A DNA stretch of 64,000 nt from Heterodera schachtii. Taxonomy: Eukaryota > Nematoda > Chromadorea > Rhabditida > Heteroderidae. Below are positions 20,832-31,591 of this stretch, piece after piece. The notes beneath the pieces were generated by a model that saw nothing but the letters and a program-made list of their open reading frames with translations, made no database searches and was not told the DNA's origin. The stretch covers positions 158,303 to 222,302 of the forward strand of contig SIJG01000108.1 in NCBI GenBank assembly GCA_023374025.1, written 5' to 3'. Numbering within the stretch: the first letter of the stretch is position 1; every line of letters starts with the position of its first letter. The translations under genes were made by a program, and so were the position numbers.

Positions 20832-21255
20832 GATTTGCTCTTTTTATCCCACCACCCCCCCCCCTAAAGAAATTTTGTATTTCGTCTGTATAGTTTTGGC
20901 ACAGTCAATGCACAGTCACTACACTGACTCACTCTGACTCCACTGTATGTCACTGTGGGAGGGAAGAGACAGACACATGAAGAGAGGCAGAGACGCAGAA
21001 AAGATGCGGGTCTTTGCAACGCATACAGGGAAGCGAAACCGGCTTTTCTTTTCTCTGTATGCGCGCACAGTCCATTGCAATTCCCGCGTCTTTTCTGCGT
21101 CTCTGCCTCTATTCGTGTGTCTGTCTCTTCCCTTCCACAGTGACACACAGTGAAGTCAGAGTGAGACAGTGTAGTGACTGTGCATTGACTGTGCTAAAAC
21201 TATACAGACGAAATACAAAAATTTTTTAGGGTGGGCGGTAAAAAGAGCAAATACG
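20832..21255. mobile_element. ~424-bp foldback element in an intron of Lon copy 1
   Basis: Inverted arms cover nearly the whole element. The left outer phrase is ttgctctttttatcccacca then ttcgtctgtatagttttggc. The right is gctaaaactatacagacgaa then gggtgggcggtaaaaagagc. The inner phrases agacgcagaaaagatgcggg and cgcgtcttttctgcgtct pair as well, giving arms of about 200 bp. The arms are GC-richer than the surroundings. Confidence 0.9.
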
Positions 21256-21900
21256 GTATATAATTATTTCCTTTTCAAAGGTGAGAGGAACGGTGGGTAC
21301 ACCCCAAAATCTCGCCGCCCGAAATCTCGCCGGGACAAAATCTCGCAGCAGAAATTTCAAAAAAATTTCTTTCAAACAGAATTTTTTAAGGAAAAAATTC
21401 TTTGAAATGTTTTTATAAGAAAAGTCGGGAGAGGGTGGGGTGGTATTCCCTTCCACCCTGAAATAAAAATTTTTTTAAAGAAATGGATGCATTTTTTGCC
21501 GACGGGCTTGTTGCCGATTAGTATGGTGCCGGCTTTTATTTTGACAAAATTCCGAGACAACCGGGAGTCCCGCACTGGTCGATTTTCAGATCCAGAAATA
21601 AATAGAGAGTGCAGAGAAAAAACATCTCTCATTTCGGGAGTCGCGCCTAAGTTGACTTTCAGGTCCCAACATTTCAAAATTTCCGGGCTCTAATTTCCTG
21701 GAAAGTTTCCATATTTTAGTGCTCTAAGCAACGAAAAAAGACAAAATTTTCAACAAAGTCCTGTTTTTCCTCATGATTTTAAAAATTAAGATTTTCGAAT
21801 TGTACCATTTTTAAAATTATGGTTTTTGCAATTCTGATATTATATTCGTGATCAGAAGCCCCGAAACGCCGGGTTAGTCTTCATAACAGAAAAAAAAATT
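21256..21900. other. Intron-like sequence of Lon copy 1
   Basis: It includes a gccgcccgaaatctcgccgg phrase at ~21310 and another dispersed-repeat fragment at 21480-21670. No exon was recognised. Confidence 0.4.
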
Positions 21901-22139
21901 TTTGGGTGGAACCCAGATTCTCCAGTATTATCTATCTTATTTCATTTAAATTGGTTATTCACTTACATTTCATGCGCTTTTTCCCAAAGCTTCGTCGACG
22001 AAAAATAGTCAAAACTGTGGCTAATCAGTGCAATTCCGAGGCCAAGTTGAGAAGGCGCAAGCAAATCGAACACACCGAAAGCCAACCGTCGCCGGAAATG
22101 AAGCTGAAGAAAAAGGGAAACAAAATTAAAAAATGAAAT

Positions 22140-23550
22140 TGAAAATTTGCATTTTTAATTTATTTTACATTGCTCAGTACATTTCGCGAAATTGTTTCAA
22201 AGACAGTTTTCAACGGATTTAATTTTTTTTTCTTACAAATTAGTCATCTAAATCCAACATTGATAATATCATTCGAAAGCTTAACATGTTCCGAAGCTTT
22301 TTCTAAGCTATTGAGTCGCGAAAAGACAATTACCAAAAAGTTATACATGGAAATTGCGAAAAGTCGAAATTTTTGATGTTTTTTCTTAGTAGCTTTTTTA
22401 CAGGCTAATTTTTTTTTGTAAGACTAATAGAGCATGTGAAGAGCCTTAGAATGATATCAACAATTTGGAATTAGACGACTAAGAAAAAAAGTTATAGTGG
22501 AAAAACGTGCTGGCGCCGAAACGCAGTGGACCCGTTCCGGTTCATGAATGAACCTTTAGAAGAATTTTCTGAAAATTATAGCCAAAAATGACATTTTTGC
22601 TTTTTTGTCATAGATAAAATTTAGCAGTTTTATTAAATATTTTTTAAAACAAATACTTTTTAAACCATCTTCTCTTAAATAAAATTTTTTTTTAATTGCA
22701 TATTCCAGGAATGTGGGGGGGGGGGGAATATGTCATTTTTATTTTATCCACATTGACTAATTATTAGTAGGGCTGGGAATTTTATGTAAGAAAAATCGCG
22801 AAATATGTAAATAAAATATGTATAAAAAATACAAAAATATGTATGAAATACAAAAACCACCAAATACGTAAATAAAATTTAAAGGATTATTTTGGATAAA
22901 AATTCGTCGTAAAAATGAAACAGAGGCATAAAATTCCATAAAAATGACCAAAATGGGATTAGAAAATCACATTTTAGTATTTCAAAAATAATTTTTGATT
23001 TATCATTTTTTTAAAAATTCAATTTTTTGGTAATTTTTCAAAATAAATCAAAAGCCCAAAGAACGGGTGTCTCTAATTTAATGTTGTTATTTTGAGTTCA
23101 AAACAAAATCTTGGGGTTTGAAGGGGGCTGACAATATCCAATGGTTTATAAAGTAAAACATATGCATTTTCCGAGTTAGGCTCGGGTGATTCTTCCAATT
23201 TCAACAAGATAAATTCAGCACCAGATTTTGCTACATGCTTTAGTCTTTTATCAAATCTAGAATTTTTCATCAAATCGATCGGTAGAATTTCAACTTAATT
23301 TTTCCCTTTTTTGGCTTTTGTTGCTGTCAAATTAACAAAAATCAATTTAGAGGTGACTGAAGACAATACACAAACACTGTTTTTTTTTTTATTAAATTGC
23401 GATCCGGTCCCAAACGGCAGCGTTTAAGTTCCCCCCCCCCCCACCTTCGGGAATGTGAATTATAAGGCAGTATAATGATTAGAGTATTATAGCGGATAAA
23501 TTTTATTTTAAAACAAACAACACAATAAAATAGCACAAAAATACAGTTAA
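22140..23550. other. Intergenic between the two Lon copies
   Basis: 22160-22520 is a diverged foldback (cattcgaaagcttaacatg / gagccttagaatgatatcaa arms). G12 tract near 22715. 22760-22920 has tandem-like aaatatgtaaataaaatatg phrases. 23400-23550 matches 16370-16480. No gene. Confidence 0.5.
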
Positions 23551-23674
23551 AATAATGGAACAGCGCCACTGTTCGGTACCCCAGACGAGGCCGATCGGCA
23601 CCGAATAGAATTGCTGTTCCTACCCAAAATTAACAATTCACACCCTGCCCCCAACCCTCCCCCATCACACTCCA

Positions 23675-25057
23675 TCACAAAATCCGCCTTGACTCGTACT
23701 CCTCGCGGTTCGCTTCGGGCAGCACCAGATAGAGCATTTGCGCGTTGCAGGCGGCCTTTATTTTCTCTGGCATTGAACCAACGCGCAAGACCGCTCCAAG
23801 CAGGGTCAAGTGGCCTGTCATCACACATCGTGGTCGAATTTTGGCCTTTTGCCATTGAGACGTAGGCGATGCCTCCGCCAGGCCTCCAGAAGGTCCAACC
23901 TTGTTGTATCCGCCCTTAAAACGCTTCGAGGATTTCAGTTTTTAGGTGAGGTGGCGGAGTGGGCAGGCCCGTATCTAGGGGGGGGGGGGGAAGGGGGGGG
24001 GGTCACGTGCACCCTCCCCCGAAAATGAAAAATTTGCACGAACTGGGCTAATATTTTAAAAAATTGCACAATTTTTAAACAAAACTAAAAAATAGAACCG
24101 AGAACAAATAAGAGAGTCGAATAGCCTTCCTGACTTTTTTTTTTTTGGATACGGGCCTGTGAGTGGTCAGTCAATTTTTAACAATTTAAAAATTGAAAAA
24201 AGGCAATTAAAACTAACTGCTGACACCACATTCAAATGCAGATGCGCTTTGTCCAAGTAGTCGTTGCGCTGTTCGCTCATGATCGCTTTGGCGGCGCCGT
24301 ATGCATTTTGAAGTGAATCCGTTGCGTGTGTGCCCATGGCGCCGCCACCGGCGGTGACGAATGTCGTGCCATTCGGCGAATTGGTGTCGAACGGGTCGGC
24401 TAATCCCAGCTTGAAGAACATTAGGCCACCACCGCTTCCATTTCTTGACAGGCCGACGAACACGCCAAACATCGGAACATCATAAATGATGCCGTTGTCC
24501 CCGGGTGCCATTGACTATAATTTAGCAAAAAATAAATATTTATTTATTTATTTGCTTATCCATTCCAATTAAAACACTTGCAAACAACTTTTACTTATTG
24601 AAAATTAGCGAAGGCATTGCGGTCGATGAAACTAAAAATAGAAAATGTTGACAAAAAATTTAATTTAGCGTCAATTTTACATGATATCGATGTAATTAAA
24701 TCCTATGACTTTGCGCGTGGCAATTGAATTTTCGGAATTGGTAATGATTTTCCATTGTCATTGACAATTTCCATTTCCTTTGTGCCATTTTCTCCAATTT
24801 TGCTTCGAATTTCAAAGTTTTCAATGTCCATTTGCGCGTTTTGAAGTGTTCGTCCACGTAAAAGTCAAAACGGTGGCTGATCAGCGCAATTCCGAGGCCA
24901 AGTTGAGAAGGCTCAGCCAAATCGAACACACCGAGCCAACAATCGGCAGAAATGAAGCTAAAAACGGAAAGCAAATGATAAGTCATGGGCATCCAACTTT
25001 AGAATATTACATCGCTTTTTCCATTTCTCTCTCAGCTTCTTTCGGGTTGTGCGACAT
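23675..25057 (-). pseudogene. Lon-type (S16) peptidase domain, copy 2, ATPase-less
   Basis: Exon 1 is 25057-25011, starting ATG (MSHNPKEAEREMEKA), with no signal peptide. Its donor is in phase 2. Exon 2 starts at 24957 (IFISADCWLGVFDLAEPSQL, GLGIALISHRF). A frame change then gives NFEIRSKIGENGTKEMEIVN. A short exon near 24630 reads FIDRNAFANF. Exon 4, 24514-24227, has VFVGLSRNGSGGGLMFF, TTFVTAGGGAMG, DSLQNAYGAAKAIM and LDKAHLHLNV, matching the Lon order E(V)GG..L.IE, TG.LG..M.ESA..A...V and DIH.H.P. Exon 5, 23914-23675, has YNKVGPSGGLA (catalytic Ser). One base is missing after it, then TGHLTLLGAVLRVGSMPEKI (catalytic Lys next to last) and LVLPEANREEYESRRIL, stop. The one-base loss after the Ser motif breaks the frame. 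If that is an error, the gene could be intact. Confidence 0.7.
23963..24160. mobile_element. 198-bp MITE in an intron of Lon copy 2
   Basis: Ends gcaggcccgtatc and (inverted) gatacgggcctgt. Flanking duplication gagtgg at 23957-23962 and 24161-24166. The left half has poly-G runs. There is no coding capacity. Confidence 0.85.
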
Positions 25058-26478
25058 TTTTTTTTGTTGCTGGTAATCAAACAAATTTTAAATAGGCGAA
25101 CTGAAAAGAAAACCCTTTAAAAAATGGTAATATTTTAAACTGAATCATTAAAAAATGTACGGAAAATTCGCCAGTGAATGCGTGGTAAAAATGGAAAAAT
25201 TATTTTTGAAAATTCGAGCGAAGTTAAGTTTCCACTGACTGGTGACCAGACATTTTTGGAGAGGGGTATTATGGAGTATATGGCATGCGTAGTTTCTCAC
25301 TGTATGTACAGTATTATATCGCCCGGTTACTGCTTAAGCGACTGTAATTGCCTGTTTGTTGACTGATCAGTGATCACCATTATCAATGTGTTATGTCTCT
25401 GTATTATCATTTCAAACTATTAGTGATCAATTGTTTCGCCTAATGTGTGTAAATAAATGTGAAAAGAATACAAAGATTTGTTTTGACTTTATTTAAACTT
25501 AAAAAATCAATTTTGGAGGCCTTTCCCAACGAATTTTTGCTGATGTTTTTTATTTCATTTATCTATGTACATAACCCAACAAAAATCTAAATTTTGAAGC
25601 CTTTTTCTCTTTGTAAATTTAAAATTTATGTTAGCATCCTCAGGCTTTTTTGGGCCTCCTATTTAGCTCCTGCTGTTGTTTACGAATTTAAAAAATTTAC
25701 ATCGACTAAATTAAATTTTTGGCGTGCATTTAAAAAAAATGCCATTTTGCGCTCAAACCGACTCCAACTGAATGCAAGCGCCACATTGACTCATTGCCAA
25801 CTTCGCAAGAGGAGTGGCGTTGTCAGACATTATATATGCTGAAAATTTGTTTTTCTTTTTTGCGCTGGGGTGTAAAAGACGCGAGGAATGGGCGGCAGAG
25901 GGAACCCATGTCATGCACTATTTCTCCGCTGCGCTGTTTTCTTTGGTTCTGGTCGGTTTTATGCGTTCCATGAATGTTCATCATCAGTTTCTTGGCCATA
26001 ACTTTTTTTTTCACTTCGCCAATCCAAACATTCTTGGTATCCATCGCAAGCTTAAATTAAGCACCATTCAATTTATTTAGACAAAAATTAAAAATAGACT
26101 AAAAATAGAGGTGTTGTCTTACTCGTGATCAATAAAAGTAAATCCCGGGAACTCTTTTTGCGGTAGAATAAATTTAAAGCTCAATTTGAGCATTTTTGGA
26201 AAAAAAAATGCATTTTTTGACTTTTTCTCTTTTTATATAGCACATATTCTAGAAGTTTTTTTGGTTTTTGTTTTTTAGCACGTATAAATCCGATCCGCTG
26301 TCATCCCAACTAAACCAAGCTAAAGATTGGAATGTAGCGAATAAAATACATATAAAATAAATCCTGATATTTTTGATCACTTAAGCTTCAAACATCCATA
26401 TTCTCCGCTTATCATGCATATTGTACATAAAAGTTCCAATTTTTTCAGGAAATTAATTTATTTGTCGTGGCCTCCAAA
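25058..26478. other. Intergenic
   Basis: 25340-25480 contains ctgatcagtgatcacc and gtgatcaattg phrases. 26260-26360 is a relative of 13720-13790 (ccccaactaaaccaagcta). No exon chain could be supported between 25600 and 26080. Confidence 0.5.
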
Positions 26479-27718
26479 ATGCCGTCGTCTCCGATTCCTT
26501 TTTCGCTGTTCGTCGTCCTTTTCCTATTCGTCCCATTTTTGCCCGGATGTTCGTCTTTTTATTTGGCGCCTCCTTCTTCTCCTTGTGTCTCCACCGATAT
26601 CGCCAAAATTTGTGAGATTCCAACACAAATTCAGCCACAAATTTCTGCATTTTGTTTGCTTTTTCAGGCGGTGAACCATCCGTTGCACATTATTTCGAGT
26701 GCTGTGGCGACAGTGGCGCAGGTCGGACACACGAAATTGGCACATGACAAATGTTTTATGGCACTTTTCGGCTTCTTTGAGCGTTGAACACGAATATGGC
26801 ATTTATTTATGGCCTATTTCGAACCCCGAACTCGGACAAAAAGAAGAATTTCAAAATTTGTTTGTTTTTTCAGGGGTAATTTCAACCCCTAAAATTACCC
26901 TATATCGGAAATGGAAAAGTGCCATCTTCGAATGAAAAAGTGCCATTTTTAAATGCCCTCCCCAACATTTTTCAGATTGCTGCCTCAGAATGAACACGTG
27001 ATTCATTGTGCTGGTGTTGCTGCTCGCCTTTTGCCTGGTTGTTCGTCTCGTGATTTGTTTGGTCAAATGCATTAAATGCTGCTGTAAGTGACGGACGGCG
27101 ACGGAAAATGAAAGGAACGGACGGACGGAGGAGAAAAATGAAGTTAAAATGGCATACGATTTGTGTGAATTTTGTTGTGATTTGTACATACCATATATGT
27201 ATATTAATGTATATTTGTAATATACTGAATAACAAATATTCTCTGTCCAACTATGGCATTTTTCAAAACCGTTTTTTAGAAATTTATGCTTTTTAAAAAA
27301 TAAGGATTCGATTGGAGAGCCGTTGAGTTTTTTTTACTGGTAACGGTTACTTTTAATGATCGCTTAAAACTGCATAAAGTGGTGCCTTTTTGTTGCAAAT
27401 TCAGGGATTATTGCGGGAACGCTAATTTCAAAATTGACACCTAAAAAATACACTATATATTTATTGTCCGGATATGCCTATTCTCATATATGTACAATAC
27501 ACACAATTAAATATCGTTTAGTCCGATCACAATTGGAGGTGATACGTTTTTATGCCTTTTTCCCCTTTTTAGAACAGAACTATTTGCGTTTATCATCGTC
27601 GTCCCTTCATTGTGCAACAACAACAGCACTTCAAAAGCGACCTCATCGGCGTTTCTCATCAATTCGCTCGCCGTTTTCGCAAAATGGCACTTAAACGCAT
27701 CAAACAAGTGGAGAAATG
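26479..27718 (+). CDS. Nematode CX-module single-pass membrane protein, with an in-frame TGA
   Basis: Exon 1, 26479-26611, has a signal peptide (PFSLFVVLFLFVPFLPG) and ends in phase 1. Exon 2, 26668-26721, reads CGEPSVAHYFECCGDSGA. Exon 3, 26976-27083, starts by completing D, then CCLRMNT, a TGA at 26999-27001, FIVLVLLLAFCLVVRLVICL and VKCIKCC. YFECCGD...CC.RM.(W) followed directly by a transmembrane helix and a Cys cluster is the CX module known in nematode proteins. Intron phases agree at both junctions. The TGA falls where family members usually have Trp (TGG). A later exon (VYHRRPFIVQQQQHFK, ending RIKQVEK at 27718) would be the cytoplasmic tail. Function unknown. Confidence 0.65.
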
Positions 27719-27850
27719 ATAACATTCTGATCAGCCAATGCTTTAAATATTGATCAATTTGCAAATTTGAATTTTCGACTTTTTGCTCGAATTCGGGATT
27801 CGACATAGGTCGAAATTAATGTCAGATTCGGATTCTCCGACCCTTAAACC

Positions 27851-28122
27851 GGTACTAGTGCAGTTGGTACGCCACAAATAGTTTTTTACGTCGATCTGAT
27901 TACGAAAATTAGTTGCTCTATATTGTTGGTTATATTTATTTGTTTAAAAAAATTTTTGGGAATTTTTTACTTTTCGACCAAATGTTCGAATTTGAGTCCG
28001 GGACTCAGAATTGGTCGAAATGGAGGTCGGATTCATAATCAGCGCCCTCGAAAACCCTAAACATTTTTTATACGACTTTAAACAAAAAAAAAATTTTGTG
28101 GCGTACCAACTGCACTAGTACC
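27851..28122. mobile_element. 272-bp MITE with 8-bp target duplication
   Basis: Ends ggtactagtgcagttggtac and (inverted) gtaccaactgcactagtacc, extending inward through cgccacaaa. Flanked by cttaaacc at 27843-27850 and 28123-28130. Contains a copy of the dispersed tcgaat/ggtcgaaat repeat. Confidence 0.9.
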
Positions 28123-28130
28123 CTTAAACC

Positions 28131-28880
28131 CCTAATATCATCTTTACTCGAAAAAAAATTTCAAAAATTTTGTTTTTGGAAAAAAAGGGGGGGGGGGGGG
28201 GTACCATCGGTACTATTACCGAATGATTAATTTAATGTAAATCAAATTTAGTTTTTTTAGGCTCTAGAAGAGAATGTGACAACCAGAGAACGGTTTTTAG
28301 GTGCTTTTTACTACTCGCAAAGCAAAATAAGTTCTAAATCGCGAAAAACGCACAAAAAATATGCGCTAAAAATGTGCCAAAAATGGAAAAAACTGCCCCC
28401 TTTTTTTGCTCGTCGGCAGCGGCAAAAATTTTAATTACTGTTTTTTAGGACAATTTTCGATTTTGGATAAATTTTCTTATAATTTTAAATATTTTGGCTC
28501 GGCGGTGCCGATAAATTTGATAAGTTTTATTGCATTTACACCTTAAGAAATTTTATGAAAATTGCAGAAATAGGCGATAAAAATCCTTAAGTTTTTGTTT
28601 TTAAGGTGCCAAACAGCCCAAAGGTAGTAAAAAAAAAAGCCTAAAAATCCGTTCGTGGCGACACACAAAAAACGGTTCAAAGAATCAAAAACCAATGCAG
28701 CTTTTTCATGCCAATATTTTGTCACTTAACAGCAGACGGAATGGAAAAAACAAATGCAAATTAAATGAAAATACTGGCACACAAAAACAAAACATGCTTT
28801 GTGATTAATTATTAATCTGGCACATTTCTACGGGGCAATGAATGAAATTGAGATGGGCGCGAAAATCGTACGGGCTCTTC
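28131..28880. other. 3' flank of cornichon
   Basis: A G14 tract at ~28187 is followed by ggtaccatcggtactattac, the end of another MITE whose partner I did not find. The rest is AT-rich with no gene. Confidence 0.4.
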
Positions 28881-28884
28881 ACAG

Positions 28885-31527
28885 TTAAGTGGTCACCATT
28901 GTGTAGATCATGCTGAGAAAGGGAAAACAAATAAATTAATTAAATAATAAAATTAATTCAAAAAATGTTTGCCCTGCGCCATTAGCCAACAGAATTTTTA
29001 GAAAAACTTAATTATGTTTGATTGAGTTTTTTTTTGGCATATTAAATAACCAAATAAAAGATTTGATTGCATTTTATTGGTTGGGCCAAAAATTTTTGAA
29101 AAAAAGATTATCCAAAAACGTTAAAAAATTTTCAAAAAAACTTTTTCTTGAAAATTTTCGTGTAAAAAGAACCGAGACAACCAACACCTAATTAATTCTA
29201 AGCAAAAATATACACACATATTTTTAACAAAGTTCGAAAAGCCGAAAAATCGACAATGCCACAGTGTGTAAAAAAAACGACTTTAAAAAATAAAACGAAT
29301 AAATTTAGTGGCCCGCAAAAATTAGAGTAAAAAAGTGTTAATTTTTTTTGGCGAAAGATATTGAAAAAATTAATTTTATTATAATATTAAAAAAGGTGTG
29401 GTATTTTGGTACCATCCCATTAGAGTGTTCTTGCCTGGACTATTGGATTCAACAACACAACCCCTCTCAGCAAAAAATTTTTTATAAAAAAAAATTCCAT
29501 GAAATTTTCATATAAAAACTTTTCTATGATTTTTTATGGCAACGCATACAGGCCAATTTATTGCCATCATTTATAAAAAAAATTTTTTAACATTGACAAT
29601 GAGTTTGTGAATTTCGTTTTTGGTAAAAAAAAATAAAAAAATAAAATTTACCGACCCGTACAGGTAGATGAAGAATGAGACGAGGTAGAAAGCGAGCTTG
29701 GCCCAGCCTTCCCTGTTCACCAACTGCAGCTGGTCGTGGTTCCTTTCAAAATCCATCATTTTTGTAATCATTTAAAAAAACAAAATTTTGCCATTTTTTT
29801 ACATTATTGTGGTCGGGTCGTAAATGCCCGGCATGCGCATCACCGGACGGTTCAAGTAGCTGAAACAGCACACATTTTAGGTAAAAAAAAAAGATATAGG
29901 AAATGCAAAAAGATTTTCTTGAAAAGCCTAAACATTAAATTAAAACCGCCAAAAAAAACTCGAGTAAAAAAAAAAAATTTTTTTTTAGAAAAAAACGCTT
30001 ACGAGTTGTTTTCTTGCTTTAAAATTTAAATATGCAAAATTTTGGGTAATAGTGAAGCCGGTGCCCCCCCCCCCTTTTTGGAATAAAAATTTTTTTCTTC
30101 TAAAAAGTCAAGAAAACTTTTTGTGGGGTTTTGAGGGTCTCTGATCACGAATATGACATTCTTTTCGACCAATTCCGAATCCCGGACCCGAGTTCAAACA
30201 AAAAGCAGAAAATTCAAAAATTTTCAGTTTTTTCTTCAAACTTTGTTTAAATACACGAAAATGGTCTGAATATCATCAGTGCTTCAGTATAAGATCATTT
30301 AAACCATTCTTAGACTAAAAATGGAAAATCGTACATTTGAATTTTCGACTTTTTGTTCGAACTCGGGTCCGGGATTTGGAATTGGTCGAAAAGAATGTCA
30401 TATTCGTGATCAGCGACCCTCAAAACCCCACAAAAAGTGTTTTCATGACTTTTTAGAAGTAAAATTTTTATTGCAAAAAGGGGGGGGCACCAGCTTCACT
30501 ATTACCAATTTTTGTTTCCTTTCATGAAAAATATGAAATTGATGTATTATTTGTTTTAAGCAGCCCCGAAATACACTAACAAGTTAAATTTTTTCTAAAA
30601 ATTTTTGAGAGCTTCGTGCCCTCCATAATAAAGCCCGTGTGCCTCCAGAAAAATTCGGTTGCAATTTTATGGGTTTTTCATGAAAAAATTCCGTGTGCAA
30701 AAATTTGTGAGCCTCGGACTTTTGCGATTTGCCCAAAATTTGGCACAATTATCGCTTTTTTCTAGCATAAAAATGAAGAATCGTACGCAAAATTAATCAG
30801 TTGATGCTATTTAAAATGCAAAAAAAAAAATGAATTTAAATCAATTTTGGAGGATTTGAGCAAAAATACGTTAGGACACAAAAAAGTCGGCTAAAACTCC
30901 CAACAATGAACGAACCGCATGACGTGATAGATGAGCAACGGCAAATTCCAAACGATGGCGAACAGTTGCATGGAGAGCAGGAAGAAGAAGAAAATGGACG
31001 AGTGGATGCTGTACTCGGGCAGAATCAGCTGAAATTGAAAAAAAAAACGGAAATTTGTTGAAAAAATGGCAAAAAAAAAAATCGTTTTAAACAAAAATTT
31101 CCGTATGTTTTCCCTTGAAAACAACAAGCAGTTGGTGACTTGAGGGCTACCTCCCCCCTGGCGAAGACCTTTTTTTTTGTTGTTACATTTCACAGCATTT
31201 TTTTGTGGCAATTTTTTCAACAAAAAAACTTTTGGGGAAAAAATAAGAGTTTTCCATATTTTTTAACAGAACACTTATGAAAAAAATGACAAATTCGTGT
31301 TTTGGGGAAAAAAGCGTGCAAAATTTTTTGAGCAATTTGGGTGATGGAAGTCTTGGAGGGGTACCACCAATAAAGAAAAATGGAAATTTCAGAAAAAAAA
31401 CCTTATTTTTGCCTTAAAAATTTCGAATGTGCAAGGGTCATGAAAATTTCGGTTGGGGACCATCCCTGGTATGAGAAAAGATTTTTGCCATAAACTGAGA
31501 CAAAGCACCCAAAAATGTAGTTTTTTT

Positions 31528-31591
<64 letters not shown>

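Larger units (their letters stand above)
19520..22120 (-). pseudogene. Lon-type (S16) peptidase domain, copy 1, degenerate
   Basis: Order on the minus strand: an exon at ~22105-21985 (FISGDGW, then after a one-base shift GVFDLLAPSQLGLGIALISH, donor gtaagtga). Next is 20390-20130 (VGLARSGSDGGLMYFEV, GTCFYTGGGG, CSLQNAYGAAKILM, then HMNVVS after a stop). Then 19800-19560 (YNKSGPSGGLAGGMAFISLA, then TGQVALYGALVPVGSIPEKK). GPSGG holds the Lon catalytic Ser, and PEKKKAA aligns with the catalytic Lys of Lon GG.KEK..AA. A shifted frame supplies LVLPEGNRRNFEEIS, as in Lon I..P..N..DL.EI. Several frameshifts and a stop make it a probable pseudogene. No ATPase module is seen. Confidence 0.7.
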
